Source of the DNA: an uncultured Clostridia bacterium
GTDB lineage: Bacteria > Bacillota > Clostridia > Oscillospirales > Oscillospiraceae
Direction: 5' to 3'
Length of the DNA stretch: 9,440 bases
NCBI GenBank assembly: GCA_937892865.1
Contig: CALBJG010000041.1
Coordinates: forward strand, 1-9,440
Positions 1 through 5,341 of the stretch are shown here, one piece after another. Position 1 is the first letter of the stretch; each line of letters opens with the position of its first letter. The notes below the pieces were generated by a model. That model made no database searches. It was not told the origin of the DNA and saw only the letters and a program-made list of their open reading frames with translations. Position numbers and translations under genes: made by a program.

Positions 1-365
1 GCATGGGGTGTCAGCGCCGTTTTACCACCTATGAGATCGTGGAAAGCCTGCCCATTATCGTCGTCAAGCGTGACGGCTCCCGCCAGGGTTTTGACCGGAA
101 CAAGATCATGAATTCCATGGTCCGGGCTTTTGATAAGCGGCAGGTGGAAGCCTCCGAACTGGATCGGATCACCACCGAGATCGAGCAGACCATCCAAAAC
201 TCCCTGGAGCGGGAAGTCAGTACCGATAAGATCGGTGAAATGGTTATGGAGCGGATCAAACCCATTGACGAAGTGGCTTACATTCGCTTTGCCTCTGTTT
301 ACCGCCGTTTCCAGGATGTGCAGAGTTTCATTCACGAGATCAACACGATTCGTAACAAGACCTAA
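1..365 (+). CDS. nrdR: Transcriptional repressor NrdR, 5'-truncated by window edge
   Basis: NrdR represses ribonucleotide reductase operons; it binds NrdR boxes through an N-terminal zinc ribbon and senses ATP/dATP through an ATP-cone domain. The window opens inside the last cysteine pair of the zinc ribbon: bases 1-2 are the end of a Cys codon, followed by M-G-C and the family motif RRFTTYE. The ATP cone follows, with IVVKRDGSRQGFDRNKI and, near the end, VAYIRFASVYRRFQD. The family is about 150 residues, so roughly 30 N-terminal residues and the first zinc-binding cysteines lie upstream of the window. The ATG at position 3 is internal, not a start. The SdpI-like gene follows after 18 bases on the same strand, so the two are probably cotranscribed. 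Identification is firm. Confidence 0.95.
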   Translation, partial: MGCQRRFTTYEIVESLPIIVVKRDGSRQGFDRNKIMNSMVRAFDKRQVEASELDRITTEIEQTIQNSLEREVSTDKIGEMVMERIKPIDEVAYIRFASVYRRFQDVQSFIHEINTIRNKT

Positions 366-383
366 TCAAGGAGATGCTTTCCA

Positions 384-851
384 TTGGATGCCATTATGTC
401 CCTGCTGCAGGACTTTGATCCTGCCGGCTTTATTCCGGAACTGAATACGGTACTGGGCTGGATCGAACTGCTGGCGCGGCTTTCTGTGATGGCAGGTCCC
501 CTGCTTTTGCTGGCAACGGGCTTGCTCTCTTTCCTTGCCCCGCCTAAAGAGGCCAACCGCAAGTTGGGCTTCCGGGCGCTGTTTGGTATGGGCAGTGTGG
601 AAGCGTGGCAGTTTACCCAACGGCTCGCGGGCATTTGCTGGACGGCGCTGGGTTTCTTGCTGACCGTCATTATGGCGCTGATCTGCAACAGTTTCCGCGG
701 CCTGGATACCATGGAAATGGTCCGCTCCGCCGGCGTATGCCTTTTGTGGGAGATCGGCTTGATCCTCGCCAGTTATATCGCCATCAATGTGGTGATCGGC
801 TTGCGTTTCGATTGGAAAGGCAACCCCCGCCCACCAAAAAAAGCATCGTAA
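384..851 (+). CDS. SdpI/YhfL-like multipass membrane protein
   Basis: A 155-residue integral membrane protein with hydrophobic segments at about residues 28-52, 82-104 and 115-139. The stretch LGFRALFGMGSVEAWQFTQRL at about 61-81 has the R...S-x-E-x-W...R-x-x-G pattern of the SdpI/YhfL C-terminal region; the founding member, Bacillus SdpI, gives immunity to the SdpC toxin. No toxin gene is visible here, so immunity is not implied. The start is probably TTG at 384, because AAGGAG lies at 368-373, ten bases upstream; the next candidate, ATG at 396, is 22 bases from that site. The C-terminal tail is basic (NPRPPKKAS) and likely cytoplasmic. It lies directly after nrdR and before a hairpin terminator. 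The family match is by motif only and the function is unknown. Confidence 0.72.
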   Translation: MDAIMSLLQDFDPAGFIPELNTVLGWIELLARLSVMAGPLLLLATGLLSFLAPPKEANRKLGFRALFGMGSVEAWQFTQRLAGICWTALGFLLTVIMALICNSFRGLDTMEMVRSAGVCLLWEIGLILASYIAINVVIGLRFDWKGNPRPPKKAS

Positions 852-864
852 TTTCATAATGAAG

Positions 865-894
865 CGGGAGCAAATTCGTAAGAATTTGCTCCCG
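865..894. terminator. Hairpin terminator between convergent genes
   Basis: A perfect 13-bp stem (arms 865-877 and 882-894, starting CGGGAGCAAATTC) closes a GTAA loop. It lies 13 bases after the SdpI-like gene and 30 bases before the stop of the convergent GH28-like gene. On the plus strand it is followed by a modest T-rich tail (ATCTTATTTGG). It most likely serves the nrdR operon and may also block read-through from the minus strand, where the tail is poorer. Confidence 0.75.
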
Positions 895-924
895 ATCTTA
901 TTTGGTTATCCTCTGTGGGGCACA

Positions 925-1992
925 TTATACGCCCCGGTCATCTTTCAGCATTTTTGCGCCGTTCTTCGCTTCTATGCCATAGCATACGAAGTTTTTCATC
1001 GCCCCTGCAAGGGCTAATACCGCTAATCCACCGCCGCACACATTTTTCACGGTGATGTTATAGGTCTCGTCCTCTGTGGAATGGCGGGGTCCGTAAAGCC
1101 GTGTATCGCCAATGTGAACGGCGTATGCGCCTCTGTCCAAATGGGGAGATTCGCACCCCATATCGTACACCCCGTCAATGGTGATATCGTGCAACTTGAT
1201 ACCGCCTTGGCTGAGCAGTCTGACATTGGAGCAATAGGCGGCTGTCCGGATATTCCTGATCTCCACATTGCACAGATCGGAAGGAAGTCCTTCTACCCCA
1301 AAGGTCTGCTCCATTTTTCCGTTTAAAGCGGTTAACGCAATGGAATCATCTTCGCAGAACCCGGTGATGTTCTCGATCAAAATATCGTGGCAACCCTGGC
1401 GAAGATCGATGCCGTCGGCATTCTTTACCACAACTTCATCGTATTTTCCCCGAATCAAACCGTGATACAAGTTGCCGTTTTCGTCAATACCGGTATCATT
1501 TGCGCAGAAATCGATATTTCCAAGATATCCGTTTGCGCAATAGATAAAATTCAATGCCCACCAGCGCTGATTGCGGCAGGAAATACCGGACACCCGGAAG
1601 CCGTCAACATTTGTAAACAGCAGAAGATTATTCTTCCAGATCGGAGGCAATCCGTTTTTTGAATGGTTTTTTTCGGAAAGCCCGTTGTATTCTCCGCCGT
1701 CAAGGATCGCTTCTCCCCGACCGATGATGCTGATATTTCTGTCTGTACCGGCTGTGGTTCTGCCGATCTCTGTTTCGTGGTGTTCGTTCACGAACATATT
1801 GGAATAGACACCGTCAGCCATTCGCAAATGGGCGTTTTCCAAAATCAGTGTGAAATTTGAGGGCAAACGGATCGCCTCACGGATCTCCCAATTGCCGCTT
1901 ATGGTTGCGGTGCGGCTCTCGTTATTTACCGCTTCTTCAATTTTAGAGGTTATATATGCGCTTCCGTCTTTTGTAAACTCTGTATTATGCAT
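925..1992 (-). CDS. GH28-like (polygalacturonase-type) parallel beta-helix protein
   Basis: A 355-residue protein predicted to form a right-handed parallel beta-helix of the glycoside hydrolase 28 / pectate-lyase-like superfamily. Evidence is repeated short strand patterns (NISIIGRGEAILDGGEYNG at about 86-104, VDGFRVSGIS at 129-138, HDILIENITG at 202-211) and two GH28-type acidic motifs, NADGID at 191-196 and EDD at 214-216. The usual GHG histidine motif is not evident; the aligned place reads SQGGIK at 261-266, so the reaction is uncertain. There is no signal peptide, suggesting cytoplasmic action on imported oligosaccharides. The start is taken as the ATG at 1990-1992, with AAGGAGG at 2001-2007 eight bases upstream; a longer frame to 2064 lacks such a site. 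It is divergent from an AraC regulator, which probably controls it. Fold is likely; substrate unknown. Confidence 0.8.
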   Translation of the reverse strand: MHNTEFTKDGSAYITSKIEEAVNNESRTATISGNWEIREAIRLPSNFTLILENAHLRMADGVYSNMFVNEHHETEIGRTTAGTDRNISIIGRGEAILDGGEYNGLSEKNHSKNGLPPIWKNNLLLFTNVDGFRVSGISCRNQRWWALNFIYCANGYLGNIDFCANDTGIDENGNLYHGLIRGKYDEVVVKNADGIDLRQGCHDILIENITGFCEDDSIALTALNGKMEQTFGVEGLPSDLCNVEIRNIRTAAYCSNVRLLSQGGIKLHDITIDGVYDMGCESPHLDRGAYAVHIGDTRLYGPRHSTEDETYNITVKNVCGGGLAVLALAGAMKNFVCYGIEAKNGAKMLKDDRGV

Positions 1993-2014
1993 GCCAACAC
2001 CCTCCTTTGATTTT

Positions 2015-2043
2015 ATTATTTCACATCTTTGAGAAAATTTCAA
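2015..2043 (-). promoter_or_regulatory. Candidate sigma-A promoter for the GH28-like gene
   Basis: On the minus strand TTGAAA (2038-2043) and AATAAT (2015-2020) are separated by 17 bases and lie just upstream of the ribosome binding site at 2001-2007. The -10 matches 5 of 6 consensus bases. The transcript leader would be very short. Found by eye only. Confidence 0.5.
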
Positions 2044-2083
2044 TTGCACAAACAGCATTTTCACATTGCAAAAATTCTGTTTT
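2043..2083. promoter_or_regulatory. Candidate operator: 22-bp-period direct repeat
   Basis: Two copies of ATTGCA-N-AAA-N5-TTTT start at 2043 and 2065, a 22-base period (13 of 19 positions identical). Tandem half-sites about two helical turns apart are the usual target of AraC/XylS proteins. The repeat lies between the divergent GH28-like and AraC genes, and its second copy covers the -35 region of the regulator promoter, so autoregulation is plausible. A 7-bp inverted repeat GCACAAA (2046-2052) / TTTGTGC (2082-2088) also spans the region. Confidence 0.45.
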
Positions 2084-2094
2084 TGTGCTATGCT
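2066..2094 (+). promoter_or_regulatory. Candidate promoter for the AraC-family regulator
   Basis: TTGCAA (2066-2071) and TATGCT (2089-2094) are separated by 17 bases, each matching 4 of 6 consensus bases. They lie just before the ribosome binding site AAGGAGG at 2101-2107. A weak promoter overlapping the candidate operator suits an activator-controlled regulator. Confidence 0.4.
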
Positions 2095-2114
2095 GACAAA
2101 AAGGAGGCGCGGTT

Positions 2115-2945
2115 ATGAGTTTATCTGTTGTTTCTGCCTTTGAAAGTTCCAAACTGATCATGCGCCACTGCGCTATGACAATGCAATCTATGGAGAGTTA
2201 TCCAATTCATACCCACAGGGGTTATGAACTTCTATTGCTGAAAAAAGGAGACGTTTCCTATTCTATCCATTCAGAAACTTATCTGCTGCGGAAAAATTCT
2301 CTTGTGATCACACGCCCCGAACAGCCCCACAAGATTTGCGTACATTCTGACGAAACATACGATCGGTACAATCTGATTTTCTTTCCGGAAACTTTCTCAA
2401 AGAAACTCCTTGCAAAAATTCCGGAAGATCTCCATGTGCTCCCCTTTGACGGAAATCAACTGGTCACCGGTTTGTTTGAAAAAATGGATTACTACTGCCA
2501 CACGCTCTCCGAAGAATTTCTCCCCCGGGCGATGCTTGCCCTTACGGAGGAACTTTTGTGGAATATCCTCATCCAAACGAACGGCGAAAACAAAGACACC
2601 CCCAACTACCAGCACCCTTTGACCCGCAGTGCGTTGGAATTTATGGAGGAGCGGCTGTTTGAGATCGACACCGTTGAGCAGGTGTGCGAAGCCTTGGGCA
2701 TCTCCAAAAGTTATTTGTATCAGATTTTCCAGGAGGATCTTTCCTCCACGCCAAAGGCATATTTGAACCGACGGCGGCTGGAATTTGCGCGGCGGGAGAT
2801 CCTTTTGGGCGCAAAAGCATCCTCCCTCTACCCCCTGTGCGGGTTTGCCGATTACTCCACATTTTTCAGAGCCTATAAAAAACATTTCGGCTATGCCCCC
2901 TCCGAAACCCAGGAAGCAGCCTTCCAAGCCGTCTCCGAAGAATAA
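2115..2945 (+). CDS. AraC-family transcriptional regulator with cupin-like sensor domain
   Basis: A 276-residue regulator. The N-terminal half has the cupin-like ligand-binding pattern of AraC sugar regulators: YPIHTHRGYELLLLKKG at about 29-45, a strand-rich barrel, then ITRPEQPHK at 65-73. The C-terminal about 100 residues carry the double helix-turn-helix: VEQVCEALGISKSYLYQIFQ at 188-207 and, in the second, LCGFADYSTFFRAYKKHFG at 241-259 followed by APSE. The start ATG at 2115 has AAGGAGG at 2101-2107, seven bases upstream. It is divergent from the GH28-like gene, so it most likely senses a carbohydrate or derived metabolite and controls that gene. Family assignment is firm; ligand and targets are inferred. 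Confidence 0.93.
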   Translation: MSLSVVSAFESSKLIMRHCAMTMQSMESYPIHTHRGYELLLLKKGDVSYSIHSETYLLRKNSLVITRPEQPHKICVHSDETYDRYNLIFFPETFSKKLLAKIPEDLHVLPFDGNQLVTGLFEKMDYYCHTLSEEFLPRAMLALTEELLWNILIQTNGENKDTPNYQHPLTRSALEFMEERLFEIDTVEQVCEALGISKSYLYQIFQEDLSSTPKAYLNRRRLEFARREILLGAKASSLYPLCGFADYSTFFRAYKKHFGYAPSETQEAAFQAVSEE

Positions 2946-2957
2946 TCTGACTAAATA

Positions 2958-2991
2958 AAAAAGATATGCAGTTTTTGCTGCATATCTTTTT
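2958..2991. terminator. Bidirectional rho-independent terminator
   Basis: A perfect 14-bp stem, AAAAAGATATGCAG (2958-2971) and CTGCATATCTTTTT (2978-2991), with a TTTTTG loop. T-runs lie at both outer ends, so it can terminate the AraC gene on the plus strand and the minus-strand transcript coming from the small membrane protein gene. It also marks the boundary between the regulator region and the cassette at the end of rlmD. Confidence 0.9.
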
Positions 2992-3000
2992 GTTTCTTAA

Positions 3001-3060
3001 TCATTGTTTGCTTAAGCACACGATGGATTCCACAGTTGTCCCTTTAGGTAGGGAGTCTGC
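3001..3060 (-). pseudogene. Orphan RlmD-like C-terminal tail (gene remnant or attachment-site scar)
   Basis: Read on the minus strand, these 60 bases encode ADSLPKGTTVESIVCLSKQ and a stop. The intact RlmD nearby ends ADLFPRCAHIESIVCLTLD and a stop (3992-4051). Both tails have the same length to the stop, 9 of 19 residues are identical, and ESIVCL is shared exactly. No start codon with a ribosome site and no methyltransferase domain precede it; the reading frame runs back into the membrane protein gene in another frame. It contains the far copy of the 19-bp direct repeat. It is best read as a displaced or donated end of an rlmD-type gene. Chance similarity over 19 residues is possible but unlikely given the DNA repeat. 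Confidence 0.55.
3012..3030 (-). repeat. Far copy of 19-bp direct repeat (candidate att site)
   Basis: TTAAGCACACGATGGATTC on the plus strand matches 4003-4021 (TTAAGCACACGATTGATTC) at 18 of 19 positions in the same orientation. The start-to-start distance is 991 bases, and the pair brackets the four-helix-bundle and membrane protein genes and the hairpin array. This is consistent with attL/attR of an integrated element, though no integrase is present between the copies. Confidence 0.6.
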
Positions 3061-3083
3061 CAAAGCGATTGATATACTGGAAC

Positions 3084-3458
3084 TTACACAATTCCCATTT
3101 GGACCAAACTTATCCAAATCAGTACGCCACCTATAACAAACGATAAGATAGAGACAATGTGTCCCAAATACTGCTTGATAATAATGGCAACAAAATTAAA
3201 AAGGCCTATTCCAACAATAAAAGCACCAACCCAGCCCAGCATCATCCAAGCACTATTGATATCATAAGGAATTACAAAAAACAGATATAGTATAACAGGA
3301 AGCATCAAGGCAACAATACCAAGCAACACTAGCAAACCATAGCCGATGGGATGTTTCTCTTTGAATTCATAATCGGATACAGCAGAAAAATATGCAGAAG
3401 ACCCCTTTGGTGGTGTCCACCTGCTGCTTTTTTTACGGTTCTTATTCTTGTTTTTCAC
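3084..3458 (-). CDS. Small three-helix membrane protein, unknown function
   Basis: A 124-residue protein with a very basic, Asn-rich N-terminus (KNKNKNRKKSSR), then hydrophobic segments at about 39-63, 70-95 and 99-121; no enzymatic motif is recognised. The start is uncertain. GTG at 3456-3458 is chosen because AAAGGA lies ten bases upstream and because it falls one base after the stop of the four-helix-bundle gene, typical of translational coupling; a TTG at 3494 would give 12 more residues overlapping that gene. Base composition is visibly AT-rich compared with the operon to the right, fitting an acquired segment. It is the last gene before the bidirectional terminator. No function is proposed. 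Confidence 0.7.
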   Translation of the reverse strand: MKNKNKNRKKSSRWTPPKGSSAYFSAVSDYEFKEKHPIGYGLLVLLGIVALMLPVILYLFFVIPYDINSAWMMLGWVGAFIVGIGLFNFVAIIIKQYLGHIVSILSFVIGGVLIWISLVQMGIV

Positions 3459-3459
3459 T

Positions 3460-3813
3460 TCATGCTTTTCCTTTCGCAGTGGTAACGGAGGCAATCAACA
3501 ACTTTCGAATTTTGCTGCATCGAGAAAAAAGCATATCGTACTCTTCAATCGTAATCATATTGGTGTCTTTGAACAGACCTAACCAATAATCCGTTTCGTA
3601 ACATTCCTTTAATGCAATTTGGAGTTTGTTGGTAAAATCCGCTTTACTGGACGCGTAGTTGGCTTCATGGATATTGGCGCCAATACTTGTGCCGCTGCGC
3701 AACAATTGATTCAGCAAAACATTGCTTTTTCTGTGTTCCTTAATTTCGGTACACAGTTTGACTATGTCTACAGCAAATTGTTTAGATAGATCAATTAAGA
3801 TGTTTTCTTTCAT
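3460..3813 (-). CDS. Four-helix-bundle protein (S23 / bAvd-like family)
   Basis: A 117-residue all-helical protein. The family signature is clear: LLRSGTSIGANIHEA at about 37-51, then S-K-A-D-F-x-x-K-L-x-I-A-L-K-E and E-T-D-Y-W-L at 56-78. Relatives are encoded in the intervening sequence of some 23S rRNA genes (Leptospira) and as the accessory Avd protein of diversity-generating retroelements, where Avd forms a basic pentameric bundle that works with the reverse transcriptase. Here no reverse transcriptase, template or variable repeat is present, so it is an orphan. The start is the ATG at 3811-3813, with GGAGGG at 3818-3823 five bases upstream; a frame extension to 3840 is rejected. The hairpin array ends only about six bases upstream of this ribosome site. 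Family is firm; role here unknown. Confidence 0.9.
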   Translation of the reverse strand: MKENILIDLSKQFAVDIVKLCTEIKEHRKSNVLLNQLLRSGTSIGANIHEANYASSKADFTNKLQIALKECYETDYWLGLFKDTNMITIEEYDMLFSRCSKIRKLLIASVTTAKGKA

Positions 3814-3828
3814 AAAACCCTCCATTTT

Positions 3829-3987
3829 ATGAATTGACACTTCGTGTCATGAATTGATGCTAACGCATCATGATTTCTCGCTTCGCTCCATGATTTGAAT
3901 CGCCCCTACAAAAATGTGCCGCCAGGCACAATTCATGCCGTTAGGCAATTCATGGTGAAGCCAATTCATGCCCGAAGGGCAATTCAT
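3829..3987. repeat. Seven-unit mini-hairpin array with constant linkers and central symmetry
   Basis: Seven short palindromes of different sequence are separated by a constant 7-nt word. Hairpins: 3835-3849 (TGACAC/GTGTCA), 3855-3870 (TGATGC/GCATCA), 3876-3889 (weak), 3915-3930 (TGTGCC/GGCACA), 3936-3947 (TGCC/GGCA), 3953-3963 (TGGT/GCCA with one wobble), 3969-3981 (TGCCC/GGGCA). Linkers are ATGAATT or ATGATTT on the left (from 3829, 3849, 3870, 3890) and AATTCAT on the right (from 3930, 3947, 3963, 3981), which are reverse complements. A spacer at 3898-3914 separates the halves. Linkers can pair 1 with 8, 2 with 7, 3 with 6 and 4 with 5, giving three four-way junctions and an end loop holding the fourth hairpin. 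The array lies between the rlmD stop and the four-helix-bundle gene. Not CRISPR: units are 11-16 nt and self-complementary. Confidence 0.8.
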
Positions 3988-3988
3988 T

Positions 3989-4021
3989 GAATCAATCGAG
4001 TGTTAAGCACACGATTGATTC
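3989..4021. repeat. Inverted repeat across the rlmD stop codon
   Basis: GAATCAATCG (3989-3998) and CGATTGATTC (4012-4021) are perfect 10-bp inverted arms; inside, GTG (4000-4002) and CAC (4008-4010) pair around a TTAAG loop after one A-A mismatch. It covers the last codons and the stop of rlmD. It may end the rlmD message, though no T-run follows, or be the paired-arm core of a recombination site, since one arm plus the loop is the 19-bp direct repeat. Confidence 0.65.
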
Positions 4022-5341
4022 TATATGGGCACATCTTGGGAACAAGTCTGCTGCCTGGGCGGATTGCAGGGCATAGCCTTTTTCTTTCAAAAGGGCTACA
4101 TCTCTTGCCAGTGTTGCCGGGTCGCAGGATACATAGACGATCCGCCGGGGGGCGATCCGCGCCATTGCCTCGATGGCATCGGCGTTTAGGCCCTTCCGGG
4201 GCGGGTCTACCACCACCACATCCGGGCGGATGCCTTTTTCCTCTAATTCCAAAGCCGCCTTGCCTGCATCGCCGCAGAAAAATTCTGCGTTTTCGATGCC
4301 ATTTCGGGCGGCGTTTTCTTTTGCATCTTCCACTGCCTGGGGGATCACTTCCACGCCGATGACCTTACCGGCGGCTTTCGCCATAGCCAAAGTGATGGTG
4401 CCAACACCGCAGTAAAGATCCAGCACCAGATCATCTTTTGTGATCTGCGCCTGCTCTATCGCCGCCTCATAGAGCCGCTGGGCCTGGTGGTGATTCACCT
4501 GGTAAAAAGACCGGGGAGACAGACGGAAAGTCAGTCCGCAAAGAGTATCTTCTATATAGCCCGGGCCGTAAAGCGTAATAAACTCGTCACCCAAAACGGC
4601 ATTGCCCTGCCTGGTATTTACAGACAGCGCCAAAGTGGTAAAGCCGGGAACTGCCTGCAACCGCTTGATCAGATCTTCCGTATGGGGCAGTTTTCTGCCA
4701 TTGACCACCAGGCACACCAGCACCTGCCCGGACACCGCGCCCCGGCGGACATAGATGTGCCGCAGAAGCCCTTTTCCGGTTTGTTCATCATAGGCGGAAA
4801 TTCGATAATGGTTTACATAATCTATAACGATTTTCTTGACCTTGTCCGTTTCTTCCGGCAAGATCAAACACCGGTTATTTTCCACTACCTGGTGGGTGCC
4901 TGCCTTGAAAAAACCCGCAAAGGCTCTCCCCTTTTGGCTGGACACCGGGTATTGGGCCTTGTTCCGGTAGCCGTAGCAAGTAGGGGCGGCCAAAATCGGC
5001 ACATCTTCCAGTGATTCTCCGCCAATGCGGTTAAGGCACTGTTTTACCCGGTCTACCTTCAGGCGGGATTCTTCTTCATAATCCATATGCCAGAAATCAC
5101 AGCCGCCGCAGAGTTTGGCAACGGGGCATTCCCGGTTGACCCGGTGGGGGGATTTTTCCAGGATCTCCACGATCTTGCCGGATGCCCAGGTCTTGCCCAC
5201 TTTTTCAATGCGGATGCGGAGTTTCTCCCCGCAAATCGCGTTGGGGATAAAAACGGCGCAACCATCCACCCGGGCAACGCCCAGGCCTTCGGCAGTATAG
5301 TCGCAGACAGTGGTTTCGTACACCGCATTTTTCTGAAGCAT
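3992..5341 (-). CDS. rlmD: 23S rRNA (uracil-C5)-methyltransferase, RumA/RlmD family
   Basis: A 449-residue SAM-dependent enzyme that makes 5-methyluridine in 23S rRNA; in Firmicutes a single RlmCD may modify two sites. Residues 1-60 form a TRAM RNA-binding domain. The iron-sulfur cysteines are C72, C78, C81 (CPVAKLCGGC) and C158. The SAM-binding loop is LDLYCGVGT at 307-315, DPPRKG is near 379-384, and the catalytic Cys is C406 in YVSCDPATLARD. The length is full. The start ATG at 5339-5341 overlaps the TGA of the upstream GNAT gene by one base, giving translational coupling at the end of a six-gene operon. The last codons carry a direct repeat also found about 1 kb downstream and lie within an inverted repeat, so its present C-terminus (CLTLD) may have been supplied by an inserted element. 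Function is firm; which uridine is modified is not known. Confidence 0.95.
   Translation of the reverse strand: MLQKNAVYETTVCDYTAEGLGVARVDGCAVFIPNAICGEKLRIRIEKVGKTWASGKIVEILEKSPHRVNRECPVAKLCGGCDFWHMDYEEESRLKVDRVKQCLNRIGGESLEDVPILAAPTCYGYRNKAQYPVSSQKGRAFAGFFKAGTHQVVENNRCLILPEETDKVKKIVIDYVNHYRISAYDEQTGKGLLRHIYVRRGAVSGQVLVCLVVNGRKLPHTEDLIKRLQAVPGFTTLALSVNTRQGNAVLGDEFITLYGPGYIEDTLCGLTFRLSPRSFYQVNHHQAQRLYEAAIEQAQITKDDLVLDLYCGVGTITLAMAKAAGKVIGVEVIPQAVEDAKENAARNGIENAEFFCGDAGKAALELEEKGIRPDVVVVDPPRKGLNADAIEAMARIAPRRIVYVSCDPATLARDVALLKEKGYALQSAQAADLFPRCAHIESIVCLTLD
4003..4021 (-). repeat. rlmD-end copy of 19-bp direct repeat (candidate att site)
   Basis: TTAAGCACACGATTGATTC lies inside the 3' end of rlmD and encodes ESIVCL on the minus strand. 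It is matched at 18 of 19 positions by 3012-3030. The gene end rumA/rlmD is an established integration site for integrative elements in streptococci, and this repeat sits in the equivalent last codons. Confidence 0.6.

Noticed and set aside
1993..2064. 24-residue N-terminal extension of the GH28-like protein
   Set aside because: It runs through the ribosome binding site and the candidate -10 box; the ATG at 1990-1992 has an ideal ribosome site.
3460..3813. Diversity-generating retroelement
   Set aside because: Only the Avd-like fold is present; no reverse transcriptase, template repeat or variable repeat is visible in the window.
3814..3840. Nine-residue N-terminal extension of the four-helix-bundle protein from a GTG
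   Set aside because: It would start inside the first hairpin of the array and includes the GGAGGG ribosome site of the ATG at 3813.
3868..3987. A 39-codon minus-strand frame through the hairpin array, starting MNCPSGMNWLHH
   Set aside because: The repeated Met-Asn comes from the ATGAATT linker; there is no ribosome binding site, and the palindromic, frame-shifting units explain the sequence better than coding.
3829..3987. CRISPR array
   Set aside because: The repeated word is only 7 nt, reverses orientation midway, and the 11-16-nt units between are palindromes rather than spacers; no cas genes are present.
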